Source: Microbacterium sp. Gd 4-13
GTDB lineage: Bacteria; Actinomycetota; Actinomycetes; Actinomycetales; Microbacteriaceae
Length of the DNA: 64,000 nucleotides
Assembly (NCBI RefSeq): GCF_003095395.1
Contig: NZ_QEIJ01000009.1
Span: forward strand, 30,248 to 94,247
Direction of reading: 5' to 3'
Shown here in pieces: positions 8,240 through 16,480 of the stretch (within the stretch, counting starts at the first letter, position 1; each line of letters opens with the position of its first letter). Position numbers and translations under genes: made by a program. A model generated the notes under the pieces. The model did no database searches. It worked only from the letters and a program-made list of their open reading frames with translations, and was not told the origin of the DNA.

Positions 8240-9283
8240 TCAGCCCTTCGAGGAGGGTGCTCCCGGGACCAGCACGGCCCGTCCGGGGATCTGACCGGTG
8301 GCGAGGCGTTCGAACACTTCGTTGATTTCCGAAAGTGGGTGTCGTTCAATCGCCGATACCAGGCGCCCAGAGCGGGCTAGCGCGAGTACCTCCTCGAGTT
8401 CATTCCGGGTACCCCAGTTGCTCGTCATCATCGCTGCTTCGGCGGCGAAGCGGAAGAACGAGAACGGGAAGCTGCCGCCCGCGAGCCCGACGAGCACAAA
8501 GATACCGAGTCGGTCCACCGCTCCAGCGCCAAGGGCCATGGTCGTGTCGATTCCGACAAAGTCAAGAACAGCCGCTACCCCGTCCCGGCCGGCGGCAGTG
8601 CGAATCTGTTCCGCGGCATCAGCATCTCGGGGGTCGACGGTGACGTCGGCGCCGAGCTCGCGTGCGGTCTGACGCTTCTTCTCGTCGGTGTCGACGACAA
8701 TCACCTTTGCCGGGGAGAGCAGCTTCAGGAACTGGACCCCGTACTGGCCGAGCCCTCCAGCGCCGATCAAGACCGCGCTAGTGCCGGGCACGAGGTGGGG
8801 CAGTGCCTTCTTGACCGCCGAGTAAGGCGTGAGGGCTGCATCGGTGAGAGCGGCTGCTTCTACCGGGTCGAGTCCGTCTGCCGGGAGCAAATGCCGCACG
8901 GACGGCACGACCATGTACTCCGCATACCCGCCTTCTGGGCCCATGCCGCCCCACAGGAATGTGTTGCAGAGCTGTTCCTTTCCTCCCAGGCAGAAACGGC
9001 AGTGACCGCAGCCCCAGCCGCCGAACACGACGACCGCGTCGCCGACCTCGAACCCGTTGCCTTCTGCGCCGGGACCGAAGGACTCGATCCAGCCTGCATT
9101 CTCATGACCCAAGGTGTGGGGGAAAGCGACACCCGGAATCTCGCCGGACTTGACGTGCAGGTCGGAGTGGCATGCCCCGGATCCACCGATTCGTATCAGG
9201 ACCTCCCCAGGTCCAGGTTCTGGAGTCGGGATGTCCTCGATGACGAAATCCGACCCTACTTTGTTCAGTCGTGCTGCTTTCAT
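8240..9283 (-). CDS. Zinc-dependent NAD(P) alcohol dehydrogenase (MDR family)
   Basis: A 347-aa cytoplasmic medium-chain dehydrogenase, normal length for the family, that oxidises an alcohol or reduces an aldehyde with NAD(P). Catalytic zinc ligands are visible as C38 in GACHSD and H60-E61 in GHE. The structural zinc lobe has C92, C95, C98 and C106 (CGHCRFCLGGKEQLC). The nucleotide-binding loop GAGGLGQ lies near residue 174, followed by the acidic VVDTDE. ATG 9283 has an AAGGAAG site upstream. It lies 125 bases downstream of a TetR-type gene on the same strand, which probably controls it. The substrate cannot be inferred. Confidence 0.88.
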   Translation of the reverse strand: MKAARLNKVGSDFVIEDIPTPEPGPGEVLIRIGGSGACHSDLHVKSGEIPGVAFPHTLGHENAGWIESFGPGAEGNGFEVGDAVVVFGGWGCGHCRFCLGGKEQLCNTFLWGGMGPEGGYAEYMVVPSVRHLLPADGLDPVEAAALTDAALTPYSAVKKALPHLVPGTSAVLIGAGGLGQYGVQFLKLLSPAKVIVVDTDEKKRQTARELGADVTVDPRDADAAEQIRTAAGRDGVAAVLDFVGIDTTMALGAGAVDRLGIFVLVGLAGGSFPFSFFRFAAEAAMMTSNWGTRNELEEVLALARSGRLVSAIERHPLSEINEVFERLATGQIPGRAVLVPGAPSSKG

Positions 9284-9348
9284 AATGTGCTTCCTTTTCT
9301 GTTCACAGATACGCCATTAGCGGGCCTTGTTGGGGATGATGGTTTGCG

Positions 9349-9382
9349 GTCGCCTGGTTGCCCTGCGATCGCAGGAGGCGAC
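9349..9382 (-). terminator. Nested inverted repeat between the TetR and dehydrogenase genes
   Basis: GTCGCCT (9349-9355) pairs with AGGCGAC (9376-9382), and CCTGCGATCGCAGG (9362-9375) is a perfect palindrome inside it. It lies just past the TetR stop. It could be an attenuator/terminator or the operator of the TetR protein; the sequence cannot distinguish these. Confidence 0.45.
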
Positions 9383-9407
9383 TTGTCGAAGCGCCAGTGT
9401 TGTTCGA

Positions 9408-10073
9408 TCAGGGCGTTGAGTTCGCACCTCCCGTCGACGTCAGGTTCGCGTGGCGAGGCGGGCTGCCCACCTCGGGGAGACGGCGCGGGGTGGCAACGAG
9501 AGGTCCCGACGTGAATTGTGCGAGGGTCCGCACGTAAGCGATCTCCGGATCAGCGCCCGCTGTGACCATGTCCTCGAGGGCGATCCGAATCGAACTCGCC
9601 ACGGCAGCGGCAGCCGCGCGGGCGGCGACAGAGTCCGCCGCCAACCCGAGCCGGGGCGCCAACACGGGCGCGACCGACAGCTCACCGTCATGAACCCTTC
9701 TCATGAACACCGACCACATCTCCGAGTTGCGGAACACGAGGGGAAACAGCTGCAAAGTGCGCTCGGCCGATTCGCCCAGCAAGCTTGCCCGGAACGCGAG
9801 GCGCAGCACCTCCGTCAAGGCGACGTCTGGATCCGTTTCGAAGATCACCGCGTTGAAACGTCGAATGGACCAGTCGAACACTGGCCCAACCGACTCAGCC
9901 TTGACCGGAAAGTACCGATAAAACGTTCGCTGCGAAATGCCGATCTCGCTCGCGATCTCTGTGATCGTCAGGTCCGTGGTGCCGCGGGCGCTGAACAGTG
10001 CGCAGCATTTTTCCGATGCGCGAAGGCGCGCGCCCTCTCGCGGCTCGATTTCGCGCTCCATCACGGCGGTCAT
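9408..10073 (-). CDS. TetR-family transcriptional regulator
   Basis: About 221 aa. The N-terminal helix-turn-helix is typical (TITEIASEIGISQRTFYRYF then PVKAE). The C-terminal half is an alanine-rich all-helical ligand domain (SVAARAAAAAVASSIR). It probably represses itself and the alcohol dehydrogenase downstream. ATG 10073 is taken as the start; a longer frame from 10160 has an atypical, Cys/Pro-rich leader. A second ATG at 10061 is also possible. Confidence 0.8.
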   Translation of the reverse strand: MTAVMEREIEPREGARLRASEKCCALFSARGTTDLTITEIASEIGISQRTFYRYFPVKAESVGPVFDWSIRRFNAVIFETDPDVALTEVLRLAFRASLLGESAERTLQLFPLVFRNSEMWSVFMRRVHDGELSVAPVLAPRLGLAADSVAARAAAAAVASSIRIALEDMVTAGADPEIAYVRTLAQFTSGPLVATPRRLPEVGSPPRHANLTSTGGANSTP

Positions 10074-10543
10074 GCTACACCTGCCTGGCAGAAACTGCCA
10101 CGGCCTACTTAGGTACGAAGTCTCCCTCGCTGGAGGTTCCACCCTGCAGCAGATCTCCAATCACATCCGGCCCTCAGTTCCCGCCGGCATCGCTGCCTTC
10201 GTGTCGTGGGGCGCAGATCTATACGCAGCCTCTTACTGCATCGGTGAGCAAGGATCTTGTTCACTCAATGTCGGGCTCGTGTGTCCGTCAGCGGATCACT
10301 CACGGGCGGGCTGCGCACGCTAAGACCTCGCTGCCTCTTCTTCAGCGACGGTCCCTACAGGTTCCGCGATCTTCACGACGATGTCTCGCACCGGTTCCTC
10401 CGCCGTGCTGAACCCTCCACGAGGGGCAAGCGTCGGGCTCACCTGGTCGAGTTCTTCGAATGTCACGCCATGCATAGCCGGGACGAGAAGGCTTCGGCGG
10501 AGCAAGGCGCTCTATTCATTGCTCCCTATGCTCCCGTCGGCAC
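10074..10543 (+). other. About 470 bases without a confident gene
   Basis: The region upstream of the TetR gene shows no intact family match. On the minus strand a 61-aa frame (10320-10505) contains MHGVTFEELDQVSPTLAPRG and EPVRDIVVKIAEPVGTV, with plausible composition, but no RBS is evident and I do not recognise it. The segment leads directly into a truncated UvrA-like fragment and is probably rearranged DNA. Confidence 0.35.
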
Positions 10544-10948
10544 GTTGGACCCGATTACCTCCGGTTGGGTCAACCGGCAACCGAGCTCTCCGGAGTACAG
10601 GCGCAGCGCGTCAAGCTCGCGGCCGAGTTGCAGCGTGCGCAGCGTGGAGACACGCTGTACGTATTGGACGAGCCAACGTCCGGGCTCCACTGCGCCGACA
10701 CGGATCGTCTGGTCGCGCATCTGCAGACGCTCGTCGAGGCGGGCAATACTGTCGTCGCGGCAGAGCTCGATATGCGTGTCATCGCAGTGGCCGACCACGT
10801 GATCGATCTAGGGCCCGGTGCGGGCGACGCTGGCGGGACCGTGGTTGCAGCTGGCACGCCCGAGCACGTCGCGGACAATGGTGTCGGTGCTTCCGCGGGC
10901 TACCTCACCGCCGCACTGCACGCAGCCACCAACGTGACCCCATCGTGA
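10544..10948 (+). pseudogene. C-terminal fragment of a UvrA-like ABC ATPase
   Basis: The frame reads VGPDYLRLGQPATELSG, then AQRVKLAAELQR, LYVLDEPTSGLH, an NTVVAAELDMRVI segment and DHVIDLGP, in the order of the UvrA C-terminal ATPase (signature, Walker B, D-loop, H-loop region, zinc-free tail). The normal SGGEAQR signature is SGVQAQR and the H-loop EH-x-x-D is ELDMR, so two key residues are changed. Upstream domains, including Walker A, are absent. It is read as a dead fragment of a UvrA paralogue of the drug-resistance type. Confidence 0.7.
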
Positions 10949-10964
10949 CGAGTGTGTCGTAGTC

Positions 10965-11034
10965 TCAGGCGGGGAGCTTAGAGGCCGGGACGTCCAACTT
11001 CTCGATCGTAGGTTCGCTGAACAGTTTGCCGGCC
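10965..11034 (-). pseudogene. Duplicate 3' end of the quinol monooxygenase gene
   Basis: The minus strand encodes AGKLFSEPTIEKLDVPASKL followed by PA-stop, nearly the same as the last 23 residues of the intact protein at 12347-12649 (GKLFSEPTIEKLDVLASKL). The rest of the gene is missing. It is a partial duplication left by recombination, on the other side of the flavoprotein gene. Confidence 0.75.
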
Positions 11035-11072
11035 AGAATCGCGGGTCACCCCCCGCGATTGGGAGACACGCC

Positions 11073-12203
11073 CTAGCTCTGGGCCTCGCCGAGGCGCGCT
11101 TCGGGCGTGAGCTCGGCGCGGAGACCGCCGCCGGTCGCAGCCCGGGCAAGAGCGCGACCCAGCGCAGGTGCCTGCTTGAACAAATTGTGACCGGCCACAA
11201 AAAGGATAGAGCCTGCCTCCCACACGGCCACGCCGTCCTCACTCCACGGGAGGTCGGTCACCCAGCAGTGAAGGAAGTCGCGCGGCTCTGGGTGGAGACC
11301 GGGCAGCGCCCGTGTCACGTATTCGCGTGCGCGTTCGTCCAGCGATCGAATCGCCGCCGGGTCGATGAAAGTTCCGTCGTCGCGGACGCCGACGGTGTCG
11401 CTGAGTCCGACCGAATAGTTGCTGTTGCCCGGTAGCGGCGTCGCGTAGACGCCGACTTCGCCGAAGACGCCGCTGCTGTCCTGCAGGCACGCGACTCGTG
11501 CCGGGGCGGCGGCTTTCACGTCGAAGGTCAGCCTGACGTGTGCGGCGAGACGAACCGGCAGCGACAGGCCGACGCTGCGTGCCAGGCGGGCGGTTTCGCG
11601 GCCGGCGCACACGACCACCTTGGAGTAGACAGCCCGGTCGGTGACGCTGCGCACCTCGACCGTCCCGTCGGCGCGGGGATCGATGGAGATGACCTCACCG
11701 GTGGTGACCGCATCTGCGAGGGCACCCGTGAGTGCCGTGATCGCGGCTCGGGTGCGGATCGCGCCGCCCGACTCGTCGAGCACCGCTGGCCCCGAGTACC
11801 CAGCGAGCAGCGGCATCCGCTGGGCGACCTCGGCCGCGTCGATCTCGTGCGCTTCCACGCCGCCGACCTGGTCGAGCACCCGCAGCCGCGCCAGGGCGCT
11901 GTCTCCGATCGCCAGGACACCGTCTGATGAGACCAGCTCGACGTCGAAGTGTTCGGCCCACTCATCCCATACGCCGCGGCTTTCGCGCGCGAAAGCGACG
12001 AGTCGCGGGTCGTCGTGGGCATGCCGGAAGATCCGCGCCTCGCCTGCGGACTGACCCGTCCCGGGCAGACCAGCCTCATATAAGCGCACCGGCACGCCCT
12101 GCTCCCGCAGCGCGTACGCCGTCGACAGACCGACGATCCCGCCCCCGATCACTGCTACCTCGGGTGCACGCGTCGTGGCAACGCCGTCGTCAGTTCCTGT
12201 CAT
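11073..12203 (-). CDS. FAD-dependent amine oxidase (DAO / sarcosine-oxidase-like)
   Basis: A 376-aa cytoplasmic flavoprotein of the D-amino-acid-oxidase superfamily, length typical of monomeric sarcosine or N-methyltryptophan oxidases. The FAD-binding Rossmann motif GGGIVGLS lies at residues 20-27, followed by the usual acidic end (LYEAG). GQSAGEARIFRHAHDD is the loop where these enzymes attach or contact FAD, and VAGHNLFKQAPALGRALA is the C-terminal flavin loop; this GHN-x-FK-x-AP motif is typical of MSOX-type enzymes. Such enzymes produce H2O2 and formaldehyde from N-methyl amines, and a formaldehyde dehydrogenase operon lies just upstream. ATG 12203 has no strong RBS. Confidence 0.8.
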   Translation of the reverse strand: MTGTDDGVATTRAPEVAVIGGGIVGLSTAYALREQGVPVRLYEAGLPGTGQSAGEARIFRHAHDDPRLVAFARESRGVWDEWAEHFDVELVSSDGVLAIGDSALARLRVLDQVGGVEAHEIDAAEVAQRMPLLAGYSGPAVLDESGGAIRTRAAITALTGALADAVTTGEVISIDPRADGTVEVRSVTDRAVYSKVVVCAGRETARLARSVGLSLPVRLAAHVRLTFDVKAAAPARVACLQDSSGVFGEVGVYATPLPGNSNYSVGLSDTVGVRDDGTFIDPAAIRSLDERAREYVTRALPGLHPEPRDFLHCWVTDLPWSEDGVAVWEAGSILFVAGHNLFKQAPALGRALARAATGGGLRAELTPEARLGEAQS

Positions 12204-12243
12204 CGCGGTTCCCCGATCTGGTCGTGATTAGCGATAGGGCGCA

Positions 12244-12314
12244 AAAAAGAAGGGGCCGCTGCCACGACGTCAGCGGGCTGTGTAAGCCCGAAGTCATCGC
12301 GCGCAGCGACCCCT
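12244..12314 (-). terminator. Rho-independent terminator for the dehydrogenase operon
   Basis: Read leftwards, AGGGGTCGCTGC (12314-12303) pairs with GCAGCGGCCCCT (12262-12251), followed by TCTTTTTTGC. It lies 33 bases past the stop of the monooxygenase gene and has a proper T-tract, so it ends the three-gene operon coming from 14383. Confidence 0.7.
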
Positions 12315-12346
12315 CCTTTCTGGGCCAGTACTCCCGGTCTGTGGTG

Positions 12347-12649
12347 TCAGGCGGGGAGCTTCGAGGCCAGGACGTCCAATTTCTCGATCGTCGGCTCGCT
12401 GAACAGTTTGCCCGTCTGCTCGCCGAGAGCGGTCGCAACCGCGCCGGACAGGTGCGCGTCGCGGCCGGCGTCATCGGGGAACACGTCGAAGATCCCGAAT
12501 GAGGACGGGCCGAGACGGATCGCGAACCACACGACGGTGGCCGGTTCCTCCTCGACGAGCCCTCGCCCGATGCCGAGGAATTCCTGGACCTCGTCTTCCT
12601 TGCCGGGCAGGGCCTCCAGCCTGACAAGCAATCCCTTCGTCACGCTCAT
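12347..12649 (-). CDS. Putative quinol monooxygenase (antibiotic biosynthesis monooxygenase fold)
   Basis: A 100-aa ferredoxin-like protein of the ABM/YgiN type: MSVTKGLLVRLEALPGKEDE, then VEEEPATVVWFAIR and FGIFDVFPDD blocks. Members oxidise quinols or act on small aromatic or aldehyde substrates without cofactor. Its ATG overlaps the stop of the DJ-1 gene (ATGA at 12646-12649), so the two are translationally coupled. A copy of its 3' end lies at 10965-11034. Confidence 0.8.
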   Translation of the reverse strand: MSVTKGLLVRLEALPGKEDEVQEFLGIGRGLVEEEPATVVWFAIRLGPSSFGIFDVFPDDAGRDAHLSGAVATALGEQTGKLFSEPTIEKLDVLASKLPA

Positions 12650-13215
12650 GACGTCACCTCTTCCTGGGTCGAACTGCTCGCAAATTTCGCCACGACCGTA
12701 TCGCAGAACGCAGGCAGGTCATCGGGCGAGCGGCTGGTGATCAGATTCCCGTCCACCACGACATCCTGGTCAACGACCTCCGCACCGGCGTTGCGCAGAT
12801 CCGTGCGGATGCTCGGGAAGGACGTCAAGGTGCGACCTCCGACCACACCTGCCTCGATCAACGTCCACGGCCCGTGACAGATCGCCGCCACGGGCTTGCC
12901 GCTTTCGACGAACTCGCGGACGAAGGAGACCGCGTCGGGGTCAACCCGGAGTTGGTCGGGGTTCACCGTGCCGCCCGGGAGAAGCAGGGCGTCATAGTCG
13001 CCCACCGAGGCGTCCGCGACCAACCCGTCGACGGTGAACGTGCCTGCTGCATCCAGATCGTTCGCACGGGCCTGAATCTCACCGTCATGGATCGACAGAA
13101 CCTCGGTCTGTGCACCAGCCTGCTCCAGCGCCTCGCGGGGCTTCTCGAGCTCGACTCGCTCGACCCCGTCGGCGGCGAGGATGGCGACTCTCTTGCCCTG
13201 CAGCGTCTCGGCCAT
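12646..13215 (-). CDS. DJ-1/PfpI family protein (type 1 glutamine amidotransferase fold)
   Basis: A 189-aa protein of PfpI/YhbO type, a family linked to stress protection, protease or glyoxalase/deglycase activity. The nucleophile elbow is AICHGPW with C113, and DGVERVEL near residue 17 supplies the conserved Glu. ATG 13215 starts one base after the stop of the formaldehyde dehydrogenase gene, and its own stop overlaps the next gene. The operon context suggests removal of reactive aldehydes or glyoxals (inference). Confidence 0.85.
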   Translation of the reverse strand: MAETLQGKRVAILAADGVERVELEKPREALEQAGAQTEVLSIHDGEIQARANDLDAAGTFTVDGLVADASVGDYDALLLPGGTVNPDQLRVDPDAVSFVREFVESGKPVAAICHGPWTLIEAGVVGGRTLTSFPSIRTDLRNAGAEVVDQDVVVDGNLITSRSPDDLPAFCDTVVAKFASSSTQEEVTS

Positions 13216-13216
13216 A

Positions 13217-14383
13217 TCAGTTCGCCTTCTTCTCGCTAGACATCCCGGGCTTGATGAGGACCTTGGTCCAACCCTTGGACCTGGCGTCGAAGTTCTTGTA
13301 GGCATCGGCGGCTTGGTCCAGCGAGATTTCGTGGGAGACGATCCAGGAAGGGTTCGCCTTGCCGGCCGCGATCAAGTCTCGCAGCCGGCGGTTGTACCGC
13401 TTGACCGGGGCCTGACCGCTCCCCATGGTCTGCCCCTTGAACCAATGCGTTCCGAAGTCGATGGCCGCTTTGCCCTGCTTGGCCAATTCGCCCTCGGCCC
13501 CCGGGTCCTGGGGAACGAACACGCCGACGGTGCCGATTCCTCCGGTGAAACGCACCGAGTTGATGAGCATGTTCAAGGTGGCGGCGGTGTCCTCGTTGCC
13601 CTGCGGATCGTGGGCCTGGTAGCCCACGCATTCGCAACCACGGTCAGCTCCGAGCCCCATCGTCTCGTCCAGCACAGCCTGCACGGGGTCGACCTTGGAG
13701 TCGTCGATGGCAATCGCACCGATCTGCTCGGCCAGCGCGAGCCGGTCAGGGTGGCGATCGACCACCATCACCTTTGCTGCGCCCTTGATCATCGCGGACA
13801 GGGCGGCCATCAATCCGACCGGACCCGCCCCAGCGATCACAACGCTGTCGCCGGGGATCACGCCGGCCATCTCGGTGGCGTGGTAGCCGGTGGGGAAGAT
13901 GTCAGAGAGCATGACGTAGTCGTTCTCCTTCTCCTCCGCATCCTCGCCCAGGCGCAGCGCGTTGTGGTCACCGAACGGCACGCGGAGAAGCTCCGCTTGG
14001 CCACCGCCATAGGGGCCCATGTCGGCGAACCCATAGGCCGCTCCGGCGAATGATGGTTCGGGCTGGGTGGTGAGACAGTAGTTGGTCAGGCCGCGTTCGC
14101 AGTTCTTACAGAATCCGCACGAGATGTTGAACGGGAGCACAACCCGGTCTCCGACCCTGACCTTCTCCACGCCACTACCGACCTCGATGACCTCCCCCAT
14201 GTTCTCGTGACCGAACGTCCGGCCTACTTCGAAGGAAGTCCGCCCCTCGTACATATGGAGGTCCGAGCCGCAGATGTTCGTCGTCGTCACCCTGACCAGG
14301 ACATCGGTGGGGCGCTCGATCTTCGCGTCCGGGACCTCCTTCGTGCTGACCTGACGGGGCCCCTCATACACCACTGCCTTCAT
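13217..14383 (-). CDS. Glutathione-independent formaldehyde dehydrogenase (zinc MDR family)
   Basis: A 388-aa NAD-dependent dehydrogenase of the PFDH type, which oxidises formaldehyde to formate without a thiol cofactor. C38 (NICGSDLHMYEGRTSFEVGR) and H59-E60 are catalytic zinc ligands; C89, C92, C95 and C103 (CGFCKNCERGLTNYC) form the structural zinc site. The long insert around residues 105-170 and the GCECVGYQAHDPQGNEDT loop are family hallmarks. The coenzyme loop is IAGAGPVGLMA. ATG 14383 begins the MKAVVYEGPRQV start typical of the family. It is the first gene of the operon with DJ-1 and monooxygenase genes. Confidence 0.9.
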   Translation of the reverse strand: MKAVVYEGPRQVSTKEVPDAKIERPTDVLVRVTTTNICGSDLHMYEGRTSFEVGRTFGHENMGEVIEVGSGVEKVRVGDRVVLPFNISCGFCKNCERGLTNYCLTTQPEPSFAGAAYGFADMGPYGGGQAELLRVPFGDHNALRLGEDAEEKENDYVMLSDIFPTGYHATEMAGVIPGDSVVIAGAGPVGLMAALSAMIKGAAKVMVVDRHPDRLALAEQIGAIAIDDSKVDPVQAVLDETMGLGADRGCECVGYQAHDPQGNEDTAATLNMLINSVRFTGGIGTVGVFVPQDPGAEGELAKQGKAAIDFGTHWFKGQTMGSGQAPVKRYNRRLRDLIAAGKANPSWIVSHEISLDQAADAYKNFDARSKGWTKVLIKPGMSSEKKAN

Positions 14384-15046
14384 GTCCACTCCGATCCGAT
14401 GTGTTGCTCGATGTCTTTCTGGCAAGGCCTCTCCGACGCCTGCCCCATCACTAGACAGCAAACCCCCCCAGGAACCACGTGACAAGGGGCTCGCCTTGAG
14501 TTGATGTGTAGCGATCGAGCCGGGATAATCCCCGGTTCCGCTGCTCGATCCCAGGGCATACGCTCTGCACACGCTTGCGGTGGTCGCGCCATTCGTCTCT
14601 GTGCTCGTTATCATCGTGACGTTGACAGCGCTTCTGATGATGAGCCGGTACCGCAAAGGGGTAAGCGTCACGACCGCGGTCGTCAGCGCTGCCCTGTGCC
14701 AACCAACGCGGCTGTGCGAATCAGCGGCGAGTTGCGCGCCGCTTGCGCTGGCTGGGCAGGAAGCCGAGCGCCAGTGGAACAATGACTCCGAGGGCGCAGA
14801 CGATGGCGATGATCGGGGTACTCATACGGCCGCTCGTCCCATGGATAGTGCGTCGTGGGTAGCGGAACGATGCGCCGACTTTTTCGGCGATCACGAGGCG
14901 CTCCGCCGTAGACGATCGTTTTCGGCCACGGCACCGTGGCCGTGGGGTTCCCAACTTTTCTCGAGAGCGGCGAGGGGAAGCCCGCGATGTCGGACATATG
15001 AGGGATGGTGGTGACTATGAGCTGACCAGGATCGCGAGGGAACGCC
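14384..15046 (+). other. About 660 bases with at most one tiny gene
   Basis: This is the upstream region of the formaldehyde dehydrogenase operon and of the sigma-like gene. The only plausible gene is a 34-aa minus-strand membrane peptide at 14721-14825. A plus-strand frame from GTG 14580 begins with a hydrophobic stretch (FVSVLVIIVTLTALLMM) but then becomes non-coding in character. No repeats or RNA genes were recognised. Confidence 0.35.
14721..14825 (-). CDS. Possible 34-aa membrane peptide
   Basis: MSTPIIAIVCALGVIVPLAL is followed by GFLPSQRKRRATRR. It has one membrane span and a strongly basic C-terminus, as in small actinobacterial membrane peptides. There is no convincing RBS, so this is a weak call. 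Confidence 0.3.
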   Translation of the reverse strand: MSTPIIAIVCALGVIVPLALGFLPSQRKRRATRR

Positions 15047-15856
15047 ATGATCGGTAACGACGAGCCCGAAGAGCATTCGTCTTCCGATGGCGTTCCTACT
15101 CTCAGCGCGTGGGCAACGGATCAGGCCTGGCTGGCCGACGCGGACCGCGATCGCGCTGAGGAACGATTCGACCGGCTCGCGGGAGACCGCGACCTCGCAG
15201 CCGCACTTCAAGCCAGCGGATACCGTGGCCGCAACTACGAGCTGTTCGCTAACGAGATCGCGAAGTACGGGTGGGCTGTCATCCGCGCGTGGATCTACAA
15301 GGGCCAGATCCGTGGCGAGGTGAAGCGGAAAGGTTTCGGCGCGCTGGAGCCGGAGCCTCGCCACGGGTCGATGATCGAAGACGCCGAGAGCCTGGCGGAT
15401 GAAACGGTTGTCCTGGCACTCAGTGGGTTCCGAGACAAGGTGCTCGTTCCGGGCAAGTGGGATCCCTCCAAGGGGGCGTCCTTGCGCACGTTCTTTGTGG
15501 GCCAGTGCCTGTTGCAGTTCAGCAACGTCTACAAGCGTTGGCGTCGAGAAGAGCTGCGTTCTTACGCGGAGCCGCAGGCCCCGCCGCCCGCCGCGGCCTG
15601 GGCCGACGACTTCGAGGAGAGTCCGTCGACGCCGGCGGCTCCTGATGCGAGCGAGGCAGCGCACATCAAGGACGAGCTGCGTCGTGCATTCGGGAGTATC
15701 AAGGATGAGCGTGTCCGCTCTGCGTTCTACCTAAGCGTGACGCACGGGTTCACGCACGCCGAGATCGGCGAGAAGCTCGGCATGACCGCGAAAGCGGTGG
15801 AGTCAGCGATCGCGCGAGCACGTCAGCAAGTACGAGAGAACCGGGAGTCCGCATGA
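15047..15856 (+). CDS. Sigma-70-like protein with region-4 helix-turn-helix
   Basis: A 269-aa protein. The C-terminal 45 residues are a sigma region-4 HTH (SVTHGFTHAEIGEKLGMTAK, then AVESAIARARQQVRE). The middle (about 70-170) is helical and could be a divergent region 2, with WAVIRAWIYKGQI and a conserved-looking LRTFFVGQCLLQFSNVYKRW helix. A Pro/Ala linker (about 175-205) separates them. Stand-alone proteins of this kind are common on actinobacterial accessory DNA; promoter specificity is unknown. The next small gene overlaps its stop (ATGA). Confidence 0.7.
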   Translation: MIGNDEPEEHSSSDGVPTLSAWATDQAWLADADRDRAEERFDRLAGDRDLAAALQASGYRGRNYELFANEIAKYGWAVIRAWIYKGQIRGEVKRKGFGALEPEPRHGSMIEDAESLADETVVLALSGFRDKVLVPGKWDPSKGASLRTFFVGQCLLQFSNVYKRWRREELRSYAEPQAPPPAAAWADDFEESPSTPAAPDASEAAHIKDELRRAFGSIKDERVRSAFYLSVTHGFTHAEIGEKLGMTAKAVESAIARARQQVRENRESA

Positions 15857-16017
15857 GCAGTGAATTTCGGGGCAAGATCGAGCGCTCGTCCTTCGGCACC
15901 CAGAGCGCGAAGGCAGCACGCCGAACCGTGCCCGCCAGCAAAGCTCAATCGCTCGTCTCACGATCCATGACGGGCAACGCTCAGCCAAAAAAGCTGAGGG
16001 GCCGCGAGGGGAAGTGA
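15853..16017 (+). CDS. 54-aa basic hypothetical protein
   Basis: The ATG overlaps the stop of the sigma-like gene (ATGA at 15853-15856), indicating translational coupling. The product is small, Ser/Arg/Lys/Ala-rich and positively charged (SSEFRGKIERSSFGTQSAKA). It might be a partner or regulator of the sigma-like protein; no family is recognised. Confidence 0.55.
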   Translation: MSSEFRGKIERSSFGTQSAKAARRTVPASKAQSLVSRSMTGNAQPKKLRGREGK

Positions 16018-16061
16018 CCACCGGCGGACATATACCGAAATGTCGGGATCACAACTGAAAA

Positions 16062-16089
16062 GAGCCGCCCCGCGGTAACGGGACGGCTC
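16062..16089 (+). terminator. Hairpin after the sigma-like operon
   Basis: GAGCCGCCCCG and CGGGACGGCTC (16062-16089) form a stem with one unpaired base and a short GGTAA loop, 45 bases after the small gene. It has no strong T-run, and it may also be part of the leader of the gene at 16206. Confidence 0.45.
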
Positions 16090-16205
16090 ACAAGCCCTGA
16101 GAAAGTCAGGCCTCATCCAGAGCACTGACTGTACCGGAGTTGGCAGCCGCAGACTAGCGGCGCTCCGTCTCACGGCACCCGGCACCAATCAGTGAAGGAG
16201 TTCCC

Positions 16206-16412
16206 ATGGGAACCGTTCGTCGCTCCGCATCCACCGGTCGTTTCGTCTCCAAGGCCGCCGCGGCCCGCTGGCCCGGAAAGACCACCACCGAACGTGTCGG
16301 CTCCGGCACGGGCAACTCGACGACCGTGCACCGCTCCGCATCGACGGGCCGGTTCGTGACCGAATCGACCGCCAACCGCAACCCGAGCGGCACGATCAGC
16401 CAGCGCGTCTGA
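16206..16412 (+). CDS. Small two-repeat basic protein
   Basis: A 68-aa protein made of two copies of a roughly 30-residue unit: RRSASTGRFVSKAAAARWPG with TTTERVGSG, and HRSASTGRFVTESTANRNPS with GTISQRV. It starts at ATG 16206 with a strong AAGGAG site. Similar short RSASTGRFV-x-K peptides occur widely in actinobacteria and their phages without known function. High basic content suggests binding to nucleic acid or another acidic partner (inference). It is followed by a perfect hairpin. Confidence 0.75.
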   Translation: MGTVRRSASTGRFVSKAAAARWPGKTTTERVGSGTGNSTTVHRSASTGRFVTESTANRNPSGTISQRV

Positions 16413-16420
16413 TCGGACCG

Positions 16421-16452
16421 GAGGGCCTGCACGTGCATACGTGCAGGCCCTC
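16421..16452. terminator. Bidirectional hairpin terminator
   Basis: GAGGGCCTGCACGT (16421-16434) and ACGTGCAGGCCCTC (16439-16452) form a perfect 14-bp stem around GCAT. It separates the small repeat gene from the convergent flavoprotein gene whose stop is at 16481, so it can serve both strands. Confidence 0.8.
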
Positions 16453-16480
16453 GTCGTGTACGGCGAAAGGGTCGTAGCGG

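Noticed and set aside
10320..10505. 61-aa minus-strand frame
   Set aside because: Plausible composition but no RBS, no family and decayed surroundings; noted only within the intergenic entry.
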